64,000 nt of DNA from Olleya sp. Hel_I_94 (GCF_007827365.1 NZ_VISI01000002.1:191001-255000), one strand, 5' to 3'. Positions 35,043-43,374 are shown, counted from the stretch's first letter. Program-made: numbers and translations. Notes: generated by a model not told the origin, from the sequence alone.

Positions 35043-36950
35043 ATGAGTAATTATCACATAAAACATTTAGAAGAGTACTACCAAGTTTACCGTAAATCCG
35101 TCAGAAACCCGGAGAGTTTTTGGGAAGAAATAGCCGAAGAGCATTTTATGTGGCGTAAAAAATGGGACAACGTTTTAAGCTGGGATTTTGATAAACCTGA
35201 AGTTAAATGGTTTGAAGGTGCAAAATTAAATATAACCGAAAACTGTATAGACAGACATTTATATACAAGAGGTGATAAAACAGCTATTATTTTTGAACCT
35301 AACAGTCTAGACGAAAAAGCACTTCATATAACCTACAGAGAATTGCACGATCGTGTTTGTAGATTTGCAAACGTATTAAAAGAAAACGGAGTTGCTAAAG
35401 GAGACAGAGTTTGTATTTATTTACCAATGATTCCTGAATTGGCAGTTTCTGTATTAGCATGTGCACGTATAGGCGCAATTCATTCTGTTGTATTTGCAGG
35501 ATTTTCATCAACAGCCTTAGCAACCAGAATAAATGATAGCGATTGTAAAATGGTAATTACAAGTGATGGATCTTATCGTGGTGCAAAAACAATAGATTTA
35601 AAAGGTATTGTGGACGAGGCACTTCAGGATTGTCCTGGTGTAAATACTGTTTTAGTAGCAAAACGTATTAACTCAGACATAAATATGCAACAAGGTCGTG
35701 ACCAATGGTTACAACCACTTTTGGACGAAGCGTATCATGACTGCGTACCAGAAATAATGGATGCAGAAGATCCATTATTTATTCTATACACATCAGGATC
35801 CACAGGTACACCAAAAGGAATGGTGCATACCACAGGAGGTTACATGGTGTATTCTGCATATACATTTAAAAACGTATTTCAATACAGAGAGCAAGACGTG
35901 TATTGGTGTACAGCGGATATTGGTTGGATTACTGGACACAGTTATATTGTATATGGACCATTATGTAATGGAGCGACAACCGTAATGTTTGAAGGTGTTC
36001 CTAGTTATCCAGATTTTGGACGTTTCTGGGAAATTGTCGAAAAACATAAAGTCAATCAGTTTTACACAGCACCAACAGCAATACGTGCCTTAGCAAAAGA
36101 AGGCGTAGAGCATTTAGAAAAACACGATTTATCCTCACTAAAAGTATTGGGTACCGTTGGCGAGCCAATTAACGAAGAGGCTTGGCATTGGTACGATGAT
36201 AACGTTGGAAAACGTAAAGCTCCAATTGTAGATACCTGGTGGCAAACCGAAACTGGAGGGATAATGATTACTCCAATCGCATTTGCAACACCAACAAAAC
36301 CAACCTATGCAACCTTACCATTTATTGGTATTCAGCCAGCATTAATGGATGAGCATGGACAAGAAATAAAAGGAAATCAAGTCGATGGTCGTTTGTGCAT
36401 AAAATTCCCTTGGCCAAGTATGGCAAGAACCATTTGGGGTAATCACCAACGTTATAAAGACACTTATTTCTCTGCCTACGAGGGTAAATATTTTACAGGA
36501 GATGGCGCATTGCGTGATGAGGTTGGCTACTACAGGATAACTGGTCGTGTGGATGATGTTATTATTGTTTCAGGACACAACCTTGGAACTGCACCCATTG
36601 AAGATGCTATTAACGAGCATCCAGCTGTGTCAGAAAGTGCAATTGTCGGCTTTCCACACGATATTAAAGGAAACGCTTTATACGGTTACGTAACTCTTAA
36701 AGAAACAGGAGAAAGTAGGGATCAAGATAATTTACGTAAAGAGATTAATCAGTTAATTACTGAGCAAATAGGACCAATCGCTAAGTTGGATAAAATACAG
36801 TTTACCAATGGATTACCTAAAACACGAAGTGGTAAAATTATGCGTCGTATTTTACGTAAAATAGCAAGTAATGAGACAGAAAATTTAGGAGATACAAGTA
36901 CATTATTAAACCCAGAATGTGTGCAAGAAATCATGGATAATGTACTGTAG
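35043..36950 (+). CDS. acs: Acetyl-CoA synthetase
   Basis: The 635-residue AMP-forming acetate:CoA ligase has the P-loop ILYTSGSTGTPKGMVHTTGGY, the signature CTADIGWITGHSYIVYGPL, VDTWWQTETGGIMITP with the small-substrate-pocket Trp, and the acetylatable Lys in LPKTRSGKIMRR. These match bona fide Acs. It ends the carboxylate module that begins with the porin. The gap before it carries family B and C repeats and an inverted repeat, so it may have its own promoter. Confidence 0.96.
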   Translation: MSNYHIKHLEEYYQVYRKSVRNPESFWEEIAEEHFMWRKKWDNVLSWDFDKPEVKWFEGAKLNITENCIDRHLYTRGDKTAIIFEPNSLDEKALHITYRELHDRVCRFANVLKENGVAKGDRVCIYLPMIPELAVSVLACARIGAIHSVVFAGFSSTALATRINDSDCKMVITSDGSYRGAKTIDLKGIVDEALQDCPGVNTVLVAKRINSDINMQQGRDQWLQPLLDEAYHDCVPEIMDAEDPLFILYTSGSTGTPKGMVHTTGGYMVYSAYTFKNVFQYREQDVYWCTADIGWITGHSYIVYGPLCNGATTVMFEGVPSYPDFGRFWEIVEKHKVNQFYTAPTAIRALAKEGVEHLEKHDLSSLKVLGTVGEPINEEAWHWYDDNVGKRKAPIVDTWWQTETGGIMITPIAFATPTKPTYATLPFIGIQPALMDEHGQEIKGNQVDGRLCIKFPWPSMARTIWGNHQRYKDTYFSAYEGKYFTGDGALRDEVGYYRITGRVDDVIIVSGHNLGTAPIEDAINEHPAVSESAIVGFPHDIKGNALYGYVTLKETGESRDQDNLRKEINQLITEQIGPIAKLDKIQFTNGLPKTRSGKIMRRILRKIASNETENLGDTSTLLNPECVQEIMDNVL

Positions 36951-37012
36951 TATCATTGTAAAAAAGTAGGACAAAGCAAACTTAAATAGTAATATATAAT
37001 TATTTATTTGGG

Positions 37013-37106
37013 CATTACACTTTTCCGCTTAAGCTACAAAGTGTCGGGCTTTCCGTTATATCTTTTGCAAAAAAAAGCAAAAGGATACCACTGCAATCCC
37101 TAATGC
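37013..37106 (+). repeat. Cloverleaf-like dispersed repeat, family A, copy 2
   Basis: Terminal arms GCATTA / TAATGC enclose three smaller arms: ACACTTT/AAAGTGT (37018-37024, 37039-37045), TTTGC/GCAAA (37065-37069, 37078-37082) and GGAT/ATCC (37083-37086, 37096-37099), with conserved single-stranded GGGCTTTCCGTTATAT between the first two. The reverse complement shares GGAT...AGTGG...ATCC and AACGGA-AGCC with 1233-1344. Confidence 0.7.
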
Positions 37107-37139
37107 AAAAAACGCAACCTTTTTAGGTTGCGTTTTTTT
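37107..37139 (+). terminator. Terminator at the end of the acs unit
   Basis: Stem AAAAAACGCAACCT / AGGTTGCGTTTTTT with a TTTT loop. Its inner ten-base arm is identical to that at 6478-6505. Confidence 0.9.
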
Positions 37140-37288
37140 ATTAAAACGCAATAATTGAGTCTGCATAATTTATTAAAAAATTACTTTTTTGTAACAAAAA
37201 CAGATTAAAAACGTCTTATTTTTAGGATAAATTAACCATTAGCTTATATTCAAGTTAATTATTAGCATAAATCAAAACCATTACCAAA

Positions 37289-38998
37289 ATGAAAAAACTA
37301 ATAGTAATTCTTATCGTATTTATCGTCAGCTTTCAAGCTAAATCACAAGACGTTCTAATTCCAGATGAAGTTAAAACATACATTCAATCAAGAGTTAATA
37401 ATCAAGTTAATGTTGGTATTGTAGTTGGATATATTGATGGTCAAAATATAGACTATTATAGCTTTGGTAACACTGCAATGAAGGATGGAACACCTGTAAA
37501 TAAAAATTCAGTGTTTGAGATTGGATCTATTTCAAAAACATTTACAACGACCATTTTAGCATTAAAGGTTAATAGTGGCGAAATGAGTTTAAACGACCCA
37601 ATTTCAAAATACTTACCAGAAACAGTTAAAGTACCTACAAAAAATGGCAAAGAGATTACATTGCAACATTTAGCAACACACACGTCAGCTTTACCACGTA
37701 TGCCAGATAATATGGCTCCAAAAGATGTAAACAACCCGTTTGCAGATTATACCTATAAACAATTATATAGCTTTATTTCTAATTACGAGTTAACTAGAGA
37801 TATTGGTGTTTTTAGTGAGTATTCAAATTTAGGAATGGGATTATTAGGTCACATTTTAGAGCTTCAAAGTGGTCAAACTTTTGAGGAATTAGTAATACAA
37901 CATATTGCTAATCCCTTACAAATGGATGATACCAGAATAGTATTAACACAGCAAATGCAAAATCGTTTAGCAAAAGGACATGCAGGATTATCAGAAACTA
38001 ATAATTGGGATATTATCACCTTAGCTGGAGCAGGAGGAATAAGGTCAACTACCAGTGATATGGTAAAATATATCCAAGCAAATTTAAACTGTGCTTCTGG
38101 AAATACGCCATTAGATAAAGCGATGCAGCTAGCACATCAGTCTACTTTTAAAAGTGAAGAACAGCGTTTAGAAATGGCATTAGCTTGGCATATTGAAAAT
38201 GGTAAATTTTTAATGCATAATGGTGCAACAGGTGGTTATTGTGCAATGTCAGCTATTGATAAAGCGGATAAAAAAGGCGTAATAGTTTTGACAAATAGTA
38301 ATGAAAACGTGGATGCTATTGCTATTAAATTAATGGTACCATCATATCCATTACAACCTGTCAAACCATCGATAGCAAAGATGATGGCTAAAAAAATTAA
38401 GGATAGTAATATAGATGAGGCTATCATATTTTATAAAGATGCTAAAGTAAGTCAAGCTAATACTTTTAATTTTGATATAGACCAGCTTAACACTTTAGGT
38501 TATCAGTTTTTAGAAGAAGACCAAAAAGAAATTGCTTTAGCATTATTTAAATTAAATGTAGCACAATTTCCGGAGGCTTCAAACCCATACGACTCATTAG
38601 GTGAAGCATATTTAAAATCAGGAGAACAAACATTAGCTATCACTAACTACAAAAAGTCTTTAGCATTAAATCCAGCAAATGACAATGCAAGAGACGTTTT
38701 AAAATCGTTAGATGTGGTATTGGAAGAGGTTGTTATATCTTCAGAAATACTAAAAACTTATGTTGGTAAATATCAATTAGCACCAGATTTTTTTATTACT
38801 ATTTCAACAAACGATGGACGTTTATTTTTACAAGCAACTAACCAATCAAAATTCGAAATTTATCCGTCAGAAGTAAATCAATTTTATTTAAAAGTTGTGG
38901 AGGCTAAAGTGGAGTTTAAGCCAAACAAGGAAGGTAAAATAGACCAAATGATTTTATTTCAAAATGGTCAAGTATTACCAGGTCAGCGCGTAGAATAA
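37289..38998 (+). CDS. Secreted beta-lactamase-like serine hydrolase with TPR region
   Basis: The 569-residue protein has a signal peptide (about 1-19), a class C beta-lactamase/DD-peptidase-like domain with S80-I-S-K83, YSN (near 177-179) and HNG (near 313-315), two TPR-like repeats at about 405-470 (ANPYDSLGEAYLKSGEQTLAI...YKKSLALNPAN), and a C-terminal beta-rich domain. Its role could be peptidoglycan or D-amino acid peptide hydrolysis or esterase action; resistance cannot be inferred. It is a single-gene unit followed by a Crp/Fnr gene. Confidence 0.9.
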   Translation: MKKLIVILIVFIVSFQAKSQDVLIPDEVKTYIQSRVNNQVNVGIVVGYIDGQNIDYYSFGNTAMKDGTPVNKNSVFEIGSISKTFTTTILALKVNSGEMSLNDPISKYLPETVKVPTKNGKEITLQHLATHTSALPRMPDNMAPKDVNNPFADYTYKQLYSFISNYELTRDIGVFSEYSNLGMGLLGHILELQSGQTFEELVIQHIANPLQMDDTRIVLTQQMQNRLAKGHAGLSETNNWDIITLAGAGGIRSTTSDMVKYIQANLNCASGNTPLDKAMQLAHQSTFKSEEQRLEMALAWHIENGKFLMHNGATGGYCAMSAIDKADKKGVIVLTNSNENVDAIAIKLMVPSYPLQPVKPSIAKMMAKKIKDSNIDEAIIFYKDAKVSQANTFNFDIDQLNTLGYQFLEEDQKEIALALFKLNVAQFPEASNPYDSLGEAYLKSGEQTLAITNYKKSLALNPANDNARDVLKSLDVVLEEVVISSEILKTYVGKYQLAPDFFITISTNDGRLFLQATNQSKFEIYPSEVNQFYLKVVEAKVEFKPNKEGKIDQMILFQNGQVLPGQRVE

Positions 38999-39013
38999 TA
39001 AAATTAATTCGCG

Positions 39014-39038
39014 ATATTTGCAGTGTACATGCAAATAT
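39014..39038. promoter_or_regulatory. Inverted repeat overlapping the start codon of the Crp/Fnr gene
   Basis: ATATTTGCA-N7-TGCAAATAT is a perfect nine-base inverted repeat whose right arm includes the first two bases of the ATG at 39037. It could be a self-binding operator or a hairpin that hides the start. Confidence 0.6.
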
Positions 39039-39609
39039 GATTAATATTAGAGAATATATAGAAAAAACAGTGGTTATATCTGATCAAGATTGGCAACTGT
39101 TTTCGTCTAAATTAGAGAATAGAACTTTTAAAAAGAAAAGTACAATATTAGACGTTGGCGATACAGAAAACTATATTTCGTTTATAGAAAAAGGTATCGC
39201 TCGTTTTTTAATTCCGAAGGAAGAAAAAGAAATAGATTTGACCTTTGGATTTTGTTTTAAAAATGAGTTTGTAAGTGCTTACGATTCTTTTTTGACCAGA
39301 AAACCTTCATTATATAAGTTACAAGCGTTAACGGATATTACCATGTGGAGCATATCTTATGACGATCTGCAGGAAGTGTACGAAAAAAGTTTTGCAGGTA
39401 ATGTAATTGGTCGTTTATCCTCAGAACGTTTGTTTTTAATTAAATCAAAACGCGAGCAATCGCTTTTAAACGAAACTGCTGAAGAGCGTTATTTAAATTT
39501 GTTTACAGAGCGTCCAAACTTAATAAAAGAGATTCCGTTAAAATATATAGCATCTTATATTGGTGTTACTCCTCAGGCTTTAAGTAGGATTAGAAAGCGA
39601 ATTTCTTAA
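39037..39609 (+). CDS. Crp/Fnr family transcriptional regulator
   Basis: The 190-residue protein has a cyclic-nucleotide-binding-fold domain (about 15-115) and a short C-terminal helix-turn-helix (LKYIASYIGVTPQALSRIRKRI, about 165-187), the layout of the many small Crp/Fnr regulators in Flavobacteriaceae. No Fe-S cysteine set is seen, so it is not an oxygen-sensing FNR. It is followed by the desaturase gene after 58 bases, and a shared TTTG...CAAA palindrome pattern occurs at both starts, so the desaturase may be a target (inference). Confidence 0.92.
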   Translation: MINIREYIEKTVVISDQDWQLFSSKLENRTFKKKSTILDVGDTENYISFIEKGIARFLIPKEEKEIDLTFGFCFKNEFVSAYDSFLTRKPSLYKLQALTDITMWSISYDDLQEVYEKSFAGNVIGRLSSERLFLIKSKREQSLLNETAEERYLNLFTERPNLIKEIPLKYIASYIGVTPQALSRIRKRIS

Positions 39610-39640
39610 CTTAGGTTCATTGTATGAGCATAATAGTATG

Positions 39641-39668
39641 TAGACCTTTGTAAATAAAGCAAAGTCTA
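39641..39668. promoter_or_regulatory. Inverted repeat reaching the desaturase start codon
   Basis: TAGACCTTTG / CAAAGTCTA (one bulged C) with an intervening TAAATAAAG. The right arm ends at the A of the ATG at 39668. It shares the TTTG...CAAA arms with 39014-39038. Confidence 0.5.
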
Positions 39669-40402
39669 TGGCTATTTTAATATTTATCATAATTTTATGG
39701 TATACAGGTTTGTTCTTTCAGACCTTCTTTTTACATCGTTACGCAGCACATCAAACCTTTACAATGTCCAAAGTGACAGAGCGTGTTTGCTTTGTATTAA
39801 CATGGGTTTTTCAAGGATCAAATTATTTAAGTGCCTATGGCTACGGAGTAATGCATAGGATGCATCATGCTTATGCAGATACTGAAAAAGATCCGCACTC
39901 ACCTAAATACGATAGTAATTTGTTTACTATGATGTGGCGCACAAAAAATATTTATCAGGATATTAATAAAAAACGAATTGCAGTAGCAGATAAGTTTACT
40001 AAAAATGTACCACAATGGAAGGCATTTGATAAGATAGCAAGTTCTAGAATTTCAAGATTATCATGGGCTGCAGCCTATATTGTGTTTTTTAGTGTCTTTG
40101 CAACTGCTTGGTGGCAATGGTTATTACTACCTATCGCCTTTTTTATGGCACCAATCCACGGAGTTATTATAAATTGGTTTGCGCATATTTATGGCTATCG
40201 TAATTTTAAAGTTAGTGACACGTCTAAAAATTTACTGCCTGTAGATATTTTGATGATGGGAGAAGGATACCATAATAACCACCACTCGCATAGTGGACGT
40301 GCTAATTTTGGTGTACGTTGGTTTGAAATTGATTTTACATACTGCATAATGTATGTTTTAGATAAACTACATATTATAAAAATAAAAAAAACTGCTAATT
40401 AA
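39668..40402 (+). CDS. Membrane fatty acid desaturase (acyl-CoA desaturase type)
   Basis: The 244-residue membrane di-iron enzyme has the three histidine boxes HRYAAH (23-28), HRMHH (63-67) and HNNHH (202-206), and TM segments at about 2-20, 38-56 and 132-165. It inserts a double bond in acyl chains, probably Delta9-type, to adjust membrane fluidity. Its length, shorter than eukaryotic homologues, is normal for this branch. The stop codon lies inside the terminator palindrome. Confidence 0.92.
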   Translation: MAILIFIIILWYTGLFFQTFFLHRYAAHQTFTMSKVTERVCFVLTWVFQGSNYLSAYGYGVMHRMHHAYADTEKDPHSPKYDSNLFTMMWRTKNIYQDINKKRIAVADKFTKNVPQWKAFDKIASSRISRLSWAAAYIVFFSVFATAWWQWLLLPIAFFMAPIHGVIINWFAHIYGYRNFKVSDTSKNLLPVDILMMGEGYHNNHHSHSGRANFGVRWFEIDFTYCIMYVLDKLHIIKIKKTAN

Positions 40403-40418
40403 TTAGCAGTTTTTTTTT
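40391..40418 (+). terminator. Terminator overlapping the end of the desaturase gene
   Basis: Perfect ten-base inverted repeat ACTGCTAATT / AATTAGCAGT followed by a run of T. It begins in codon 242 of the desaturase. Confidence 0.9.
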
Positions 40419-40588
40419 GCATAAATATTTAATCCAAAATGATTAATTTTTATATAGAGCTGTTTTTTAATGTTTTACAAATGGCTTGGGTTTAGCTAAA
40501 TTAAAAGTAAAATAGGCTATTAAGCTTTAGTGACTAAAAAGTAAATTTAGTACTAAAATAACTAAATATAAGTTTCTATTTTAGAGGT

Positions 40589-42223
40589 ATGAAAACCAAC
40601 CTAAAATTATTTCTTCTTACATATATATGCGTTACTTGTCTTTTTAGTAATAAGGCTTTTTCGCAGCATCAAACAGATAGCTTATCATACTATACAAATG
40701 CTATAGAGAAAGTAACTTCTGAAGAAACGCTAGCTAAGGCGTATCAATATTTAATTGAGCATTTAGAAATTAAAAAGAAAAAAAACAGCAAATTAGGTAT
40801 AGCTTATGATTTATATTTTTTAGCAAGAATAGACTACAAAGTAGGTTTTTATGATGATAGTGAAGTAAGTGCTGTTGAAGCTTTAAAGATATTAGATGGT
40901 CTAAAAGTTAATGATTATAATACTAAACTAACAACAGGAGTTTTAAACCTTTTGGGACAAGTCTATAATCAAAAAAACATGTTTGATAAAGCTAATGAGA
41001 CGTATTTAAAAGCGTTATCTATTACTTCGACTTCAAGAGATAGTTTGGTGTTGTATAATAACATTTCTAATATTTATAAAAATCAAAAATTATATAATAA
41101 AGCTCAGAGCACATTAATAAAAGCAACTAATTTATTTAATAGGGTAGAAGACTCAATAGAAAAGGCCAGAGTTATTGATAATTTAGGGTTTATAAAATTT
41201 AAATTAAATAATCATGGTGCGTTTGACGATTTTAAGACAGCCTACACCATACGTCAAAATGTTGATAATTTAGCCGAGTTATATCCAAGTTATAAAAATT
41301 TATCCGAATATTACTTAAGTAAAAAGGATACAGTCCAAGCTTTATCCTTTGCAATAAAAGCCTATGACGTTGCTAATAAGGTAAACAGTTTGTCCTACAA
41401 ATTAGATGCAGTTAAAACAAGGTATAATTTAGGAGATAATACGGTATTTAAGGAGTATTCATTTTTAAACGATAGCTTATTAAAAGCGACAAAACTAAGT
41501 CAAAATAAGTTTGCTTTGCTAAAATATAACGTTAGTAAAAGTCAATTACAGTCTCAAATAGAGAAAGCTCAAAAACAAATCTACCAATTATTAGCTGTTG
41601 TAATATTGATTTTAGCTTTGGGATTACTCTATTTTTTTAGAGCAAAACATAAAAAAGAAAAATTAAAAGAGGTTTATACAACAGAAACTAGAATATCTAA
41701 AAAAGTACATGATGAGGTAGCAAATGATGTCTATCAAATAATGACAAAATTACAGAGTAAAGCCACTATAAATGAAGACTTTTTAGACGATCTGGAAAAA
41801 ATTTACATTAAAACTAGAGATATTTCTAAAGAAAATAGCACAATAAATGTTAATCAAGATTTTGAAATCCTACTTACAGACTTATTAGCTAATTATAGTA
41901 GTAATCAGGTTAATGTGATTACAAAGGACATTGCAAAGGTAGATTGGAAAAAGGTGTCAGATGTTAAAAAGACTGCACTTTACAGAGTGTTACAGGAGTT
42001 AATGACCAATATGAAAAAACATAGCCAAGCTAATATTGTAGTCGTAGTTTTTAGTCAAAACAATAAAAAAGTGACTATTAATTACAACGATAATGGTGTA
42101 GGAACACTATTAAAAAAGAATAATGGTTTGCAAAATGTGGAAAACCGTATTCAATCTGTTAATGGAACAATTACTTTTACATCCACAGTCAATAAAGGGT
42201 TTAAAGCAAACATTATATTATAA
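40589..42223 (+). CDS. TPR-containing sensor histidine kinase
   Basis: The 544-residue protein has a signal peptide, TPR repeats in the periplasm (about 50-290), one TM helix (about 331-350), and a cytoplasmic NarL/DesK-type kinase part with phosphoacceptor His374 in KKVHDEVANDV, N box LQELMTNMKKH and G box NDNGVG. It ends four bases before its LuxR-type response regulator. The signal is unknown. Confidence 0.93.
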   Translation: MKTNLKLFLLTYICVTCLFSNKAFSQHQTDSLSYYTNAIEKVTSEETLAKAYQYLIEHLEIKKKKNSKLGIAYDLYFLARIDYKVGFYDDSEVSAVEALKILDGLKVNDYNTKLTTGVLNLLGQVYNQKNMFDKANETYLKALSITSTSRDSLVLYNNISNIYKNQKLYNKAQSTLIKATNLFNRVEDSIEKARVIDNLGFIKFKLNNHGAFDDFKTAYTIRQNVDNLAELYPSYKNLSEYYLSKKDTVQALSFAIKAYDVANKVNSLSYKLDAVKTRYNLGDNTVFKEYSFLNDSLLKATKLSQNKFALLKYNVSKSQLQSQIEKAQKQIYQLLAVVILILALGLLYFFRAKHKKEKLKEVYTTETRISKKVHDEVANDVYQIMTKLQSKATINEDFLDDLEKIYIKTRDISKENSTINVNQDFEILLTDLLANYSSNQVNVITKDIAKVDWKKVSDVKKTALYRVLQELMTNMKKHSQANIVVVVFSQNNKKVTINYNDNGVGTLLKKNNGLQNVENRIQSVNGTITFTSTVNKGFKANIIL

Positions 42224-42226
42224 AGT

Positions 42227-42892
42227 ATGTTTAGTAAAGTAATTATATCAGATGATTTAGGTAGTATTAGTCAAGGTGTTTTATCTGTCTTAAGTAAATT
42301 ATCCATAACTAATGTCACACAAGTACAATATTGTGATGATGCTTATCTTAAAATATCTAAAGCAATTCTCGACCAACAACCATTTGAATTGTTAATTACA
42401 GATTTATCGTTTATTGCAGATCATAGAGACCAGAAATATAAATCAGGAGAAGAGCTTGTTGCGGCTTTAAAGCAACAGAATCCTGATTTAAAAATTATTG
42501 TTTATTCGGTAGAAGATAGATTACAAAAAGTAAGAGTATTGGTTAATAAACATAACATTGATGGTTATGTTTGTAAAGGTAGACGTGGTTTGATAGAACT
42601 TGATCAAGCTATTGTAACTACATATCAAAATGGTCAATATTTATCACCTCAAGTGCAACAAGCTTTAAGTCCAAAGTCTAATTTAGAGATTGATGATTAT
42701 GACATTTTATTAATTAAATTATTATCTAATGGTTTGTCGCAAGAACAAATTAGAGAACAACTAAAAATAGATAATATTTCGCCTAATAGCTTGAGTACTA
42801 TCGAAAAAAAGCTAAACAAACTACGTATACAATTTAAAGCTAACAATGCCATACATCTTGTTGCAATCGTAAAAGATTTAGGTTTAATTTAA
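42227..42892 (+). CDS. LuxR/NarL-type response regulator
   Basis: The 221-residue protein has a receiver domain (acidic Asp9/Asp10, phosphoacceptor Asp59 in LLITDLSFI, Lys in YVCKGRRG) and a C-terminal HTH region (LEIDDYDILLIKLLSNGLSQEQIREQL...), which diverges from the usual GxSNKEIA core and may lack typical recognition residues. It is co-transcribed with the kinase upstream. Confidence 0.92.
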   Translation: MFSKVIISDDLGSISQGVLSVLSKLSITNVTQVQYCDDAYLKISKAILDQQPFELLITDLSFIADHRDQKYKSGEELVAALKQQNPDLKIIVYSVEDRLQKVRVLVNKHNIDGYVCKGRRGLIELDQAIVTTYQNGQYLSPQVQQALSPKSNLEIDDYDILLIKLLSNGLSQEQIREQLKIDNISPNSLSTIEKKLNKLRIQFKANNAIHLVAIVKDLGLI

Positions 42893-42897
42893 AAAAA

Positions 42898-42944
42898 AAC
42901 AAGTCTTTACGGGAAACCGTAAAATACATAAGCTAACAAGTCTT
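42898..42944 (+). ncRNA. Candidate structured RNA element
   Basis: Stem TTTACGG / CCGTAAA (42906-42923) closes a GAAA tetraloop. The ten-base sequence AACAAGTCTT flanks it on both sides. It starts six bases after the response regulator stop. It may be a 3'-UTR element or part of a small RNA ending at the 42996 terminator. Confidence 0.35.
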
Positions 42945-42995
42945 AAAATTGTATGCTAATTAATTAATAATGTTTTTTCTAAGGGAAAAAACTTT

Positions 42996-43022
42996 AGGCA
43001 ATCCTTAGTGATTGCCTTTTTT
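42996..43022 (+). terminator. Terminator after the response regulator
   Basis: Stem AGGCAAT / ATTGCCT with an eight-base loop and TTTTT. Confidence 0.85.
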
Positions 43023-43100
43023 ATAATTTACTATAACCAAGTAAATTGATTAGAGTTTACAGGAATAATTATAGCTAATTGACTTTATGTATTCTCGATT

Positions 43101-43132
43101 AAAGCCTTGCAAATTTTTTGTAGGGCTTTTTT
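43101..43132 (+). terminator. Second terminator in the same gap
   Basis: Stem AAAGCCTTGCAAA / TTTGTAGGGCTTT (two G-U pairs) followed by TTT. No gene lies between it and the terminator at 42996, so it implies a short transcript or a back-up terminator. Confidence 0.75.
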
Positions 43133-43249
43133 ATTTTGTATTAATCTTGTAATTAAAAATAAAATTCAATTAATGGTTTTAATTTTAATTTGTATGCTAC
43201 TTTTCATTACATTTAATTAATATGTAATTCATTTTTAAAAACAATAATT

Positions 43250-43354
43250 ATGGCTAAATCACAAGACGCAAAAAAAAATGTAAAAAAGGAAGCGACCTTA
43301 TCGCCTAAAGAAAAAAAGGCTGCTAAACTAGCTAAAAAAGCAACACGAAAATAA
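43250..43354 (+). CDS. 34-residue Lys/Ala-rich basic protein
   Basis: ATG at 43250 to TAA at 43352 encodes a 34-residue protein beginning MAKSQDAKKNVKKEATLSPK and ending in alternating Lys/Ala residues. It has own intergenic space, a preceding A-rich leader and a terminator right after it. The MAKSQ opening resembles the start of small Lys-rich or cold-shock proteins of Flavobacteriaceae. A nucleic-acid-binding role is a guess. Confidence 0.65.
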   Translation: MAKSQDAKKNVKKEATLSPKEKKAAKLAKKATRK

Positions 43355-43374
43355 TAGCTTATCCATAGACTGTT

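Larger units (their letters stand above)
36951..37288. other. 338-base gap holding a cloverleaf repeat and a terminator
   Basis: No gene is seen. The first 60 bases are AT-rich and featureless, 37013-37106 is a family-A cloverleaf repeat, 37107-37139 is a terminator, and the rest is AT-rich leader of the serine hydrolase. Confidence 0.8.
42893..43249. other. 357-base region with a tetraloop hairpin and two terminators
   Basis: No convincing gene was found. Contents: a GNRA hairpin flanked by AACAAGTCTT repeats at 42898-42944, a terminator at 42996-43022, another at 43101-43132, then AT-rich leader of the small gene at 43250. Confidence 0.75.

Noticed and set aside
37013..37106. Cloverleaf considered as a tRNA gene
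   Set aside because: It lacks the GTTCRA T-loop, a seven-base acceptor arm and a plausible anticodon loop, and its second copy has arms of different length.
43087..43152. Possible 21-residue peptide frame across the orphan terminator
   Set aside because: It crosses a terminator hairpin and shows no composition bias or leader, so it is likely chance.
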